From positions 1,337,588 to 1,401,587 of the forward strand of contig BCJX01000006.1 in assembly GCA_001600415.1 (NCBI GenBank): 64,000 nucleotides of DNA, given 5' to 3'. Positions 1-9,877 of this stretch are shown here, in pieces. The DNA is from Pascua guehoae (Eukaryota; Basidiomycota; Tremellomycetes; Trichosporonales; Trichosporonaceae). Under the pieces are notes generated by a model. That model saw only the letters and a program-made list of their open reading frames with translations, was not told the origin of the DNA and did not search any database. Positions within the stretch are counted from its first letter, which is position 1; every line of letters begins with the position of its first letter. A program made the position numbers and the translations under genes.

Positions 1-1
1 C

Positions 2-232
2 GACCGGAAACTCATCCCCACCAACATGCCCGACGCCGTCCTCGCCCAAAAGCCCAAGCAGGTCGTCACGGACACGGCTGGGTTCCAGTACGCCCAGCTC
101 TACGCCCAGGACCCGGGACTGTACGCCCTCGTCAACCGCATGTCGTCCCACCGCGACGTCGCGGGTAAATGGTACCCCGACCTCGCGCGCGAGCATGGCA
201 TCGACGTCGAGTCGGCAAATGCGGGATATTAG
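2..232 (+). CDS. 3' end of an unrecognised gene (partial)
   Basis: The frame is open from base 2 and ends with TAG at 230-232, giving the last 76 residues of a protein cut off by the window edge. Residues visible include the runs FQYAQLYAQDPGLYALVN and KWYPDLAREHGIDV, which look like a folded, mixed helical C-terminus and not low-complexity sequence. The internal ATG at 26 is not claimed as a start because the frame is open upstream of it. I do not recognise the family. Confidence 0.6.
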   Translation, partial: DRKLIPTNMPDAVLAQKPKQVVTDTAGFQYAQLYAQDPGLYALVNRMSSHRDVAGKWYPDLAREHGIDVESANAGY

Positions 233-2216
233 GCGGTGGCGACGTCGGCGGGCGTTACACGACGCTGCCGTTTTGGCTCGGCGGGAGCAGAGCTAGCAGA
301 GGCTGTTGATCTGTAAGCAGGCTAAAGGTTGTCCCTCACGTAGTGGGTTGTAATATGGACCCGAGTCATTTGTTGATCATGAGAGAGAACTGCCACGCAA
401 GGGAGCAGCTAGACGCTGATCACCGTCCGTGTCCACTGATCCGTGCACATGATGCGAGGTCACAGTGCCACAGGCCATTTAGCCGACGACGCGCATGATA
501 GGTGACTGACACCACGGACGCAGCCCCTGCACGATCCACAAACTCATTGTGACAAGGTCCGAGTTGGCCATCGCCCTACCGAACAAAAGCACATGCCCCA
601 GGTCGTTGTGGGTGAGAGGATGGGCTGAGCTCTCTCGGCACCTCTGTACAGCACTCTCACCGACTTTGCGTCCTCATAACTGCTACTCGTACCACTAACT
701 GCTAACCACTCGTCCTACTCCCTGTGCCCACCGCACACCCCATCCCCTACGTACCCGCCACATCACGCGGTTCCAAACTCCCTGCCCATCTCCAGCGCGA
801 GGCGACAAGGAACAACGCAGAGACGATAAAGGGGTGCAACCGATGCCGCGAGCACACGGCTGGTATCGCCGTGGCCATCCTGCATCGGCACGGTGCGCTA
901 CAGCTCCCTCAGCCGCATCTCGATACCAACCTCGTACTCGCGGCACCGTTTGCACCCCCTTTATCACCTCGTCGTTGTTATTTGTCCCTCTCCACGCCTC
1001 CCTTCTTTGCTCCCTTTGTCCCACCCAGTCAGCTACCAATCGAGCATGGCGGCAGAGCATGGCGCAGAGCACAGCACAGACGGCTCTTGGTCTCATCCCT
1101 CCCATCTGCGACGGTAGGAGCAGGACACGGTAATGAGACGGACTACTGGCCACGATCCCGCCAACCGCAAAGCACCAACCGCAAACCACCAACGGCCATT
1201 CATCGCAATGACCAGCCCAGCGGTGCCGACTCGCGCTCAAAGTCCAACCTCCAACGTCCAACTTGACTTCCCACCATGGTACTGCCACGACCACGCCGCG
1301 GGAACCGGCTGCACAGCCCCACCCAAGCCATTCCCCACTCCAATGTCCTAGACCCAGGCACCCGCCCGCCGCCGTTCATTGTTATTACCACGCATGCGTT
1401 ACACACCAATTCCAACGAGCCGCCAAGCAGATCACATGCACCACGCGGATGGGACATTGCGAGGACGTGGTAAAGTGGCCGATGTAGGATGTGGGCCGAT
1501 TGGATTGGGTCGAGCACCGCCACTCACTTTGCCGTGTCCGTACCACGGCATTCTGCACGGTGAAAGAGTGCGGGTAAGCCGGTACACTAGACACTAGACA
1601 CTAGACACCAAGGCAGAATGTGAGAAGGTTGGTGTGCGACGTCGCCGGGCACGCTACTAGCTACTGAGGTGTAGAGTGGTCGGTCGCGGGATGATGGGTT
1701 GCGATCCGCATCCGTGAGATCTACTGCAATAGTGTGCCGACGGGTGCCTGGTTGCGTTTGCTTGGCATGCTCATACTGTATACACGCTCGCCGCTAGCTG
1801 CTAGCAGCCGACCTCGTGGGCGCAGGCTGTTGGTGTGTGGCAGTCTCAATGGTGCGAACAGTTGCAGCCGTGCAGTGAGGCGTACTGTGCTCACGGGTAC
1901 GTGGTCAGAACTCGGAGCTCACGACGAGTGCTGTACCCGAGCTGCCCAGAAGGGGCACATGCTATGCTGCCACCCCTCGGAATGCTGGTCTACGTCCTGA
2001 TCGACGAGCGAGAGCAGCTTGTCCGTCTCCGTCGGGCGTGGCAGATTAATCTCTTCATCTCCCAGCCACAGCCACTGTGAAATGCAAATCTGGCAAAGCT
2101 GGCAAAGCTCGCATGCGATGCGAATGCGACTGTGACCGCAAGACGCGACTGTAGTCCGTCCCTATTGAGGAGTATCACAATAACATATCGACCCGGTCTA
2201 ATCGCTACTGATCAAA
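233..2216. other. Intergenic region, no supported gene
   Basis: Nearly 2 kb without a convincing gene. Open frames on both strands between about 700 and 2100 have no recognisable motif or splice-supported continuation, and the longest (695-1294) is built around an inverted repeat at 811-979. A short tandem run of a 7-bp unit (ACTAGAC) lies near 1585-1610. Confidence 0.5.
811..979. repeat. Imperfect inverted repeat, about 58-bp arms
   Basis: The left arm 811-868 and the reverse complement of the right arm 921-979 match over almost their whole length with scattered differences. Both contain the blocks GATAAAGGGG(G)TGCAA, TGCCGCGAG and TGGTATCG in the same order. The spacer is 52 bp. A transcript would fold into a long hairpin. 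It may be a remnant of a small non-autonomous element, but no target-site duplication was established. Confidence 0.75.
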
Positions 2217-5200
2217 CTACGCGCCCAGCGCGAGCTTTTCTACTCCCTCCGCGGGCGCCTCGACGGGTGCTACCTCAGATCCAACCTGGGCTGCACCCTC
2301 CGCTGCATCCCGCTTCTCCTCCTCCTCCTTCTTCTGCTCCAAGGCGCGCCTCACCTCCTCCTCGGTCTGGACGACGCTAACGGGCGGCCGGCCAGCCCAC
2401 CCGCGCCAGTCGCCATCCCACTCCTCGCCTGCCCAGCGGGGCAGGGGCGTCTCCCACGTGCCCAGCTGCGGGGTCGTGTAGCGCAGGGCGTGGAGGTAGA
2501 TGAAGAGCGTGGCGGGGTCCGGGTCGTCGACGACGGGCACGTAGCATTCGTGGCAGAAGCCCTCGGGGACGTGGACGGGGGGTGTGAGGGGCGTCTCTGG
2601 CTCGGCGAGCATTTCGCGCTCGACCGCCTTGGCGCGCCGCTTGCCTTGGTTTACGCGCGGGTGGGGGATCTTGGCGCGGGGCGAGGGCGAGCGGCGGCGC
2701 GAGGGCGGGGATGTGCGGCCGTGGTGGGTGTCTGCGCTTGGGGTGCTGCTGGGTGTGCTGGTGTCGTTGGGGGTAACGGCCTCGGACGCCGCTGTGCTCT
2801 CGGCTGTCGCACTGGCAGCCGCTGCTTCCGTCTCAACCGTCTCCTTGGCAACCTCCTGACCCACAACCGTTTCTGCCTCCTTTGCCGGCTTCGCATCACC
2901 ACCACCGAGAATCTCCTCGCGCGCCTTGTCGGCCTTTTCGAGCGCATCCTGCGCCGCCTTGGTCTTCCACACGACCTCCTTCCACTTGACCCAGTCCTCG
3001 GCCTCGTCGCGCGCCCGGCGGAGCTTTGCAATGACACGGCGCGCCTGCGACGACAGGAGGATGGGCGAGGTAAGGTCGATATTGTCATACTCACGCTCCT
3101 TGAGGGCCTCGGGGTCAACAACCAGGTCCATGCGCACACCGACCGTGGCGCCGTGGGCGGGCTCCTCTTCGCGGCCAGCGAGGCGCGCGCTGTCGTCTGG
3201 GATCGGGGGCGGTGGGGCGCCGGCACGCTGGTTCGAGGCGTTGCCACGTGCGACGCGGTCGGCAATGGCGTTCATCTGCGAACTGGCGTTGGGCTGCGAG
3301 ACGAGCTCGACGCCGCCCTTGCCGCATTCGGGACCCCACACCGCCGGGTCAGAGTAGAGCGGGTCGTTGGCGATTGGGTATCCGAGGTACTGGAGGTGCA
3401 CGCGGAGTTGGTGCGCTGGGTGTCAGTTGGTGGTGATGGGACGAGACGTGGCAGAGGTCGTAATGGCGGGAAGAGCGCTTGGTAGGTAAACCAGACAGAT
3501 GGCAGTCAAGAATAGGATAGTGGAACAGAGAAGAATGCACACTCGAGCCATAGTGGGACAGAGTCTCGAGGCAAGTCGAGTCGGCACTTCAGATATAGGC
3601 TCCAAGACACCAAGTTTCGAGACACGAGTATCGAGACACGAGTTTCGAGACACGAGTTTTGAGGCACGCGTTTGGAGACACGAGTTTGGAGACAAGTTTC
3701 GAGATGGCACAGAGAGGCGAGGGACAGCCCGGTGCGACGGAACATTCGAGCCAAGGCCGAGACAGAAGACTCAACATGGTCGACGGCAGACACTGGCTTC
3801 AACCGCGCCACACCATCACCCCACATCCACTTCAACCCCGCAAAACACTCCGTACTCACTCCTTCCCGTCTGCGGACGGCAATGCACGACACTCTGGTCG
3901 CGCTCGGCATCATAGCTCATGCGCTCAAACACCGTCTTGGCCTCCTTGCCCTCGGGGGCGACAATGACGAGGCCCATCTGCCTGTCGACCGTGAGGAGGG
4001 GCTCGTCGACGGTGATTTCGCCCTCGGGAAACTTGCCGCGTACGCGCGCAATGTACTCCTTTTTCACTTGGCCGCCCATGAATTCGTCGGCGAGGGCGCG
4101 GGCCGAGCGCTTCGAGGTGGCGAGGATCATGAGGCCGGAGGTGAGGCGGTCGAGGCGGTTGCAGGCTGGTTGTTAGTGGGTGTTGGGGGGGGGGGGGGTT
4201 AGAGGCTTTGGAGAGGGGAGGCTGGGGAGAGGATGGAGAGGATAGACCACGGAGGGGGTAAACCATGGAGGGGATAGACTATGGAGAGGGGAAAGACCAT
4301 GGAGGGGATAGACCATGGAGGGGATAGACTATGGAGAGGGGAAAGACCATGGAGGGGATAGACCATGGAAGGGACAGACCATGGTCGCAAACACGGCAGA
4401 AACGTACGGAAAGCATTAATTCCGTGATCCTTCTTGAGGAGCTCGAGGAGCGTGTGCTTAAAGTACCGTCCGGCGGCATGGACGGGCTGGCGTCAGTGTT
4501 AATGCCAGTACAAGACCCTCAGTCACCCCCGGCACATTTGTCCCACTGGCGCGTGCACTCCCGGCCCCCTGCCACTCTCCCAACTCCAATGCCAACTCCA
4601 ATTCCACCTTGCAACCCTCCTTCCAACCCTCCTTGCAACCCCTCCTTGCAACCCCTCCTTTCAACCCCCAACCCAACCCCCAACCCATCAACCCCTTCCN
4701 NNNNNNNNNNNNNNNNNNNNNNNNNNNNNNNNNNNNNNNNNNNNNNNNNNNNNNNCACACACACGTCGGACTCACCATACTCCCAGGCTTGGAAACAACC
4801 ACAAACTCGCGCTCCTTATCCTCATGCAGCACCTGCACCGGGTCATTCGTCACCGGCGGCTCGTGCCGGTGCACCGTATTGTCGAGGCGGTCACCGTCGC
4901 GCAGAATCAGCTCGGGGTACGCGCGCACGCCGTTGACGCGCGTCACGCCGCATTCGAGCGCGTGTCGCTGGGGGTTAGCCGATACACCACCACCACTTCC
5001 ATCACCACCTCCATCATTACCACCACCACCACCACCAACACCAACACCACCACCACCACCACCCAAACCCACCCACATCCACGCCACCACCCACATCCAC
5101 ACCACCACCCAAACCCACTCACATAGTAGTCCACACTCCGGTCGCGAAACTCGGTACACACGACCTCGAGGAGCTGTCGCCCGATCCACCTGATGTCAGC

Positions 5201-5795
5201 CGAGGTTCCATCTTTTCATTCCTAGGTTCCCTTGGTGTCGAGCGGCGTACAGCTTGGAGTGGACACGACTCGCACACCGTGGTGACTCTGCGTCCGAGTC
5301 GGGGCACTCCTAGCTCTTCTCGGCTCTCCCGACTATCTTCAAACTCAGTCGTCTCTGCTCGCCTCTCCCCGCAGACGACCTTGGGGCGACCTCTGGCCTC
5401 CCTCAGCGCTCCATCCCTGGGCTCGCGACTCTTGGCCGCGTCCGTCGTCTTGTCGCCACCAGTCTTCCGTTGCCCCTTCACGCGCTCTTCTCCCTAACCC
5501 CAAGCACATCCCCACATTCCGCTCTCCTCCCCTCCCCCCCACCGACCCCCCGCGCCGCACCTCCACCTCGTACGCACCGCTGCTTGACAAATGTGCGATA
5601 CGGCCACCAGTACGGCTGGCAGTAGCGCAGCATCGGGTGCAGGCCGTTGGGATACATTTGGCCGTCGTGCTCGTGCTCGTGCTCGTCGTCGTGCGCGTGG
5701 GCGTGTGCGTGTGTGTGAATGGTGTCCTTTTCGGTGTGCTCCGTCGCCGCTGCCGTGGTCGTCGTCGTCGTATGTTGTGGGCGTGTGTCTGTCAT
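2217..5795 (-). CDS. PUS9: RluA-family tRNA pseudouridine synthase, PUS9-like
   Basis: Model: 5795-5578, 5189-5123, 4967-4776, 4486-4408, 4165-3860, 3415-2217; all phases close, 686 residues. RluA enzymes convert uridine to pseudouridine; the fungal Pus9/Rib2 branch modifies U32 of tRNAs. The order of motifs fits: [20 protein letters not shown] near residue 55, [18 protein letters not shown] across the first junction, [13 protein letters not shown], the catalytic loop NRLDRLTSG (nucleophile Asp about 191), [20 protein letters not shown], and a C-terminal FCHECYVP ... LHALRYTT block. No cytidine-deaminase domain follows, so PUS9 is preferred over RIB2. The N-terminus is His-rich (alternating HA/HE). 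A 250-residue charged, Pro/Ala-rich insertion precedes the C-terminal block. An in-frame ATG at 6020 is an alternative start. Confidence 0.88.
3612..3706. repeat. Intronic minisatellite, about 15-bp unit
   Basis: Seven or so degenerate copies of a unit like GTTTCGAGACACGA lie head to tail inside the last intron (3416-3859) of the PUS9-like gene. Copies differ by substitutions and one- or two-base indels, indicating an old array. Confidence 0.8.
4236..4383. repeat. Intronic minisatellite with a 50-bp duplication
   Basis: Bases 4271-4320 and 4321-4370 are identical at 49 of 50 positions. Each is built from shorter units like GACCATGGAGGGGATA, and related copies extend on both sides. The array fills most of the intron 4166-4407 of the PUS9-like gene. 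Confidence 0.85.
4700..4755. other. Assembly gap (56 N)
   Basis: A run of N lies in the intron 4487-4775 of the PUS9-like gene, next to C-rich tandem repeats (CCTTGCAACCC-like) and a CA run. The true length is unknown. Both flanking splice sites are present, so the coding model is not affected. Confidence 0.95.
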
Positions 5796-6476
5796 GGCCG
5801 CCGGGATGGGACACGGTGTGGTATAAAGGTCGAGGTTGTGCATGTTGTGCAACTTGAACTTTTCAGCAGCCTCCACCCCAGCCAGGTCGGGTGGCGTGCC
5901 TGAGATTGCGGAACCTGCCTTCTCCGTGCTCTTTGGCCACAATGCTGTGCCCACGCTCCACGACAGTCCACACGTCCAACCCCCCGTGTCACCAGTCCTC
6001 GCAACTAGTGCATTGTCCATTTGTCTACATCGATCTGGTCTACATCACAAATGCATTCGCTGCTCGCAGCATGGCTCATGGTCGACGTAAGGTGGGAGGC
6101 TAGGGGGGAAGTGGGTGGCGGAGGCGTGTATTAAAGTGCACAGCGCGGTTGCCGCGAAACAGTGGCAGTGTCCAATAGTGGGTGGGTACAATGGCTGATG
6201 ACGAACAAGGAGGTCGGTGCTGAAACAAAGGATGTGGCGGGGGTTGCGCATGTAATTGTGTGTGTGTGTGAATGCGTGCGGCGGCACAAGACGGAGACCC
6301 AGAGCGGGAGGGCAGGTTGCTGAGCGCCGACAAGGCAACAGTGTCGACACCTCGGCGACTCGGGCAACGGCCACGATGGTGTGGACTTTTTAACCCCCTC
6401 GGTCAAGTGGGTTGCGTTTGGAGGGGAAGGAAGGATAAACTAGCGGGGTAGCGGGGTCCAGCGGAAAACATTTCAC
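5796..6476. other. Intergenic: PUS9 upstream region and 3' side of next gene
   Basis: It separates two genes on the minus strand. It includes a (TG)n run near 6258-6270. No gene is supported unless the PUS9-like reading frame starts at 6020. Confidence 0.5.
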
Positions 6477-9131
6477 CTAGTGGGCGGCGACAACGGCGGG
6501 AGCCTCGGGGGCTGGCTGCATCATCTTGCCAGACATGTCGAGGGGGCCGTGCTCGTGGACAAACGAGTCGTTGTCATCCGCAGAGCGCGGCGTGCCAAGA
6601 CCAGGGTCCGTGTTCTGGGAGATGGCGGCCGACGCGTTCGAGTCGGAGCGATCCCGGAAGGCCGGCGCCGGCCGCATTTCAAAAAAAGAAGGTGACGAAG
6701 TGTTCAGGCTGGTCGTCGGGGTCAACACAACAGACGAAGGGTTGGAGACGGATCCGTGACCGGGGTCCGCTGGTGAATCGGTCGCGAGCGAAGTGGAGCG
6801 AGGCGGGACAATGACCGGTCGGGGCGGCGGCACATTGACCCTGCGGGGAGGAATGACAACGGGCGACGACACCTTTGGAGGGGGTGCGGGTGCAACATTG
6901 GTCGCAACGGTAGGAACGGCGGCGACAACCGGAGCTGGCACGGGTGTGCCAGGGACGCTGGCGGTGGCTGACGACCCAGACGCCATGGTCGGTTCCACGA
7001 TTGCGACGGAAGCAGGACGAGCCTTGGTAAGCGTCGTTGTCGACTCCATCGGCGACATCGAAAAGCGCTTCTTGATCGACGTGAAGATGCCGCTGTTGCG
7101 CTTCGACGACGTCGACCCTTCGCGCGCGCGCGGCCGGGGCACGACAAGGTTCGACCCCGCGGCCGGGTGCGGAGGAGGGGTGGACCCAGCTTGGGCCGAA
7201 GGCGCATACGATGACGCAACAGAGTCGGTGCGAGCAGAAGGGGGCACGGACGGTGTCTGAGCTGAGGCACTCGAAGGTGACCGAGACGATCGAGCAGGCG
7301 TCGTTCCCGGTGATGGGGTCTGCCCGGCTGGCGAGCTCGATGCCGACAAGCCGGGCTGCGCCGACGACAGCGTGGTAGGTTGTGCGGGGCGTGTCGCAGC
7401 TGCAGCAGCAGTAGCGGCAGCGGCAACTGCAACAGGGGCAGCCAAGTGCGCAGATGTGTGGGGACCTTGCTGCGCCGGCTGGTGGGGCGATGCCTGAGGC
7501 ATGGACTGCGGCTGAGGGCCGCGAGGGAACTGCTGCTGGTGGTGGTGCTGCGGGTACTGTTGCTGCTGCTGGTGGTGCTGCGGGTACTGTTGCTGTTGGG
7601 GGTGGTGCTGCTGGTGCTGCTGCTGGTGGTGCGGCGGCGTCGGCAGCCGGCGGGTGGGAGACGGCGGACCGAACTGCGCAGCCCCTGGCGGAATCTGCTG
7701 CTGCTGCTGCTGCTGCGGCAGAGGCTCGGGTCGGTGTTGCGCTGCAACGAAAGCCTGGGGTGGCTGCTGCTGTTGGTGGGGCGAATGGTGGCGCTGGGGA
7801 GAAGGCTGTCGCTGAAGCGAGGGCTGGCGATGAGCCTGAGGGTTCACATTCTGTGGAGCTGGGAGGCCGTTGGCAACAGGAGGTGATGGCTGAGGGGCGC
7901 GCTCGGCTGTCGACGCCGCCGCTGCAGTCGCGGCTGCAGCAGCAGCAGGTTTCGCGAGTTTGCCCTTGGTCCCCTCCTTCTGCTTTGCCTTTTTCTCTGC
8001 CTTGGCGCGGGCCTTGTCGTCCTCCTTCTTCTTGATGGCGTCGGCCTTTGCCTTTGCCTTTGCAACAGAAGCATCAATCTTTCGCTGCTTGGCCTCCTGC
8101 TCGGCCTGTTTAGCAGCTGCCTTGGCTTCGGCCTTGAGTTCCTTTTTGGACTTTACCCTCCGTGCCAAGACCTCTTCCGGATTGGCGGGCGGAGACTCGT
8201 GCAAAGGAATAGGAGCAGGGGCCGGAGGGCGGAGATCTTCCGGCGTGTGCTGCTGACTGAGCGGACTGGGGGCGACGGGGGCGGCCACCTGAGCAGCAGC
8301 GACCTGCGCCGAAGCCTGGTTGCCAATGTCGTCACCAACAAAGGAAGAAGTCGAGGTGGACGCAGAGATGCGGCCGGAACCGGGGGGACTCAGGTATTCG
8401 TCGCCTACACTCCACCGCATTCCCGAGCTCTTGGCGGGCGGGGCACGCTGGCGGTAGGGACCAGAACCTGCTGATCCATACGACGGGGAGCGGCCGCCAT
8501 CACTACCAGTCGATGAAGTGGGACTGAAATTCTGGGCGATCGACGCTGCGACTGCGTAACCACCGTCACGAGGAGCAAGAGTGCTGAGGAGGTCGAGCGA
8601 GTATCCAAGCGACGGGGGCCGCGAGCTGAGCGACGTGTGCGACTTGTTGCCGGCAATGGGAATAGAGAGCGATGTGGTCGACGAGTGGGCCGATGAGATT
8701 GCACCCTTTGGCATCGACGTTTCAATGGAGCCGGTGCGAGAGTTCGACTTGCGCAGTGTCGACTTGCGCTTGGCAGAGAGGTTTGTCAATGACCTCGTTT
8801 TGGGTGTAGAGGCGTATTCTGTCCCGGGGAGCGCGGTGGGCCAAAGGATCTCGCCGGGGGCACAGGGGAAGGAAGGGGTCTCGAGTTGCTGGCTCATACG
8901 GCGGACAGTGTCGAGTGGACGCTCGGCAGCGGGACGCATGGGGTTGCTCATGTCCGGGGTATCCATGTCCCACAGCTCTTCGGCCGTCATACCCTCGGTG
9001 TTGGTGCTGTTGAGCGACGAACGGTTCGAGGGCGGGTAGTTGCCTGTATGGCGGCGAAACGAGTTTGGTGGGGGGCGGCCATTGCTGATGCCAAGACGAT
9101 TCTCCTCACGAAGGACGCGTGCGCGTGTCAT
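6477..9131 (-). CDS. Large low-complexity, mostly disordered protein
   Basis: A single uninterrupted frame of 884 residues from the first ATG at 9131 to the stop at 6477. Residues 1-300 are Ser/Pro-rich. A highly charged Lys/Ala/Glu stretch (about 330-395, e.g. KAEAKAAAKQAEQEAKQ) should form a long helix or coiled coil. A Gln/His/Pro region follows (about 410-560), then Ser/Thr/Pro-rich sequence with one compact-looking segment, SGIFTSIKKRFSMSP. No enzyme domain is visible and I do not recognise the family; a scaffold or signalling adaptor is possible. The frame stays open upstream of 9131, so the N-terminus is uncertain. Confidence 0.7.
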   Translation of the reverse strand: MTRARVLREENRLGISNGRPPPNSFRRHTGNYPPSNRSSLNSTNTEGMTAEELWDMDTPDMSNPMRPAAERPLDTVRRMSQQLETPSFPCAPGEILWPTALPGTEYASTPKTRSLTNLSAKRKSTLRKSNSRTGSIETSMPKGAISSAHSSTTSLSIPIAGNKSHTSLSSRPPSLGYSLDLLSTLAPRDGGYAVAASIAQNFSPTSSTGSDGGRSPSYGSAGSGPYRQRAPPAKSSGMRWSVGDEYLSPPGSGRISASTSTSSFVGDDIGNQASAQVAAAQVAAPVAPSPLSQQHTPEDLRPPAPAPIPLHESPPANPEEVLARRVKSKKELKAEAKAAAKQAEQEAKQRKIDASVAKAKAKADAIKKKEDDKARAKAEKKAKQKEGTKGKLAKPAAAAAATAAAASTAERAPQPSPPVANGLPAPQNVNPQAHRQPSLQRQPSPQRHHSPHQQQQPPQAFVAAQHRPEPLPQQQQQQQIPPGAAQFGPPSPTRRLPTPPHHQQQHQQHHPQQQQYPQHHQQQQQYPQHHHQQQFPRGPQPQSMPQASPHQPAQQGPHTSAHLAAPVAVAAAATAAAAATRPAQPTTLSSAQPGLSASSSPAGQTPSPGTTPARSSRSPSSASAQTPSVPPSARTDSVASSYAPSAQAGSTPPPHPAAGSNLVVPRPRAREGSTSSKRNSGIFTSIKKRFSMSPMESTTTLTKARPASVAIVEPTMASGSSATASVPGTPVPAPVVAAVPTVATNVAPAPPPKVSSPVVIPPRRVNVPPPRPVIVPPRSTSLATDSPADPGHGSVSNPSSVVLTPTTSLNTSSPSFFEMRPAPAFRDRSDSNASAAISQNTDPGLGTPRSADDNDSFVHEHGPLDMSGKMMQPAPEAPAVVAAH

Positions 9132-9877
9132 GGTGAGACCTGGCGGCGGCTGTCTACGCTGTTGGGAAGGAAACTGTTGAACTCTGGAAGGAGGCGACCC
9201 TGCGACCGACGACGACGAATCAGTGGTGGCGTGAGAACGCGCCGAGCTGGCACTGCGTTGGGTGTTGATGGAAGGCCGGCGGATCCACGCTGGTGGTGGG
9301 TTTTCAGGGTCGCCAGAGACTCTGCGATGGAGAGCAAGGCCAGGTGATGTGGGAGATGTCGGCGATGTGGGAGATGTAGGTGAAGTGGGGGAGGAAGGAG
9401 GGGAGCGGCTGCGAGCGAGAGCGAGCTCGAGGGGGGAAGGTTCCGAGTGCTCGTCGACGGGGGAATGTGATTGTTGCTGTAATGGGCCGATAGGTAGGCA
9501 GAAAGGCGATGCGATAACGGTCGAGCGAGGGCGAGAGAGAAGAATAAAAGGGGGGGAAAAGATTGACGAGCGGTGTGCGTGTATATGCGGAGAAGTTATG
9601 TGTATGGTGGTGAGCGACGTTTGTATTGAAGGGGGTAGTTTGTGGTGGGGAGGAGGGGAGGATGGATTGGTGGGATGGATGGGATGTGTGATGTGTGTGG
9701 GTGTGTGGTGTGGTGTGGTGGTGTGATCGGGGGTTTAGAGTGGCACGGCTAGGGAGGGAGGGCTAGAAGGCAAAGAGGCAGCAGGTAGAAGGGAGACCAG
9801 AAAACGAGGCGAGGCGAGGCGATGATGGGTGGGTTGGGTGCGAGATGAGAGGGAGACAAACGGTAAATCTTGGCAGC
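9132..9877 (-). other. Long ATG-free leader of the 6477-9131 gene
   Basis: On the minus strand there is no ATG in any frame between 9131 and 9877. The frame of the downstream gene stays open back to about 9735 and would encode Ser/Pro-rich sequence with five PTS repeats near 9340-9385. A possible acceptor (ATTACAG) ends at about 9481. The stretch is either a long CT-rich 5' untranslated leader or an N-terminal extension begun at a non-AUG codon or in an unseen upstream exon. Confidence 0.5.

Noticed and set aside
695..1294. Overlapping open frames of 180-199 codons on both strands
   Set aside because: They run through an inverted repeat, have no family motif, and the two strands give similar peptides because of the palindrome, not because of coding.
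2490..3485. 331-codon plus-strand frame opposite the last PUS9 exon
   Set aside because: Shadow of a GC-rich real exon; no motif and it lies antisense to conserved RluA sequence.
4487..4775. Reading frames crossing the N-run in both directions
   Set aside because: Frames through the gap are meaningless; flanking GT and AG sites show the region is an intron.
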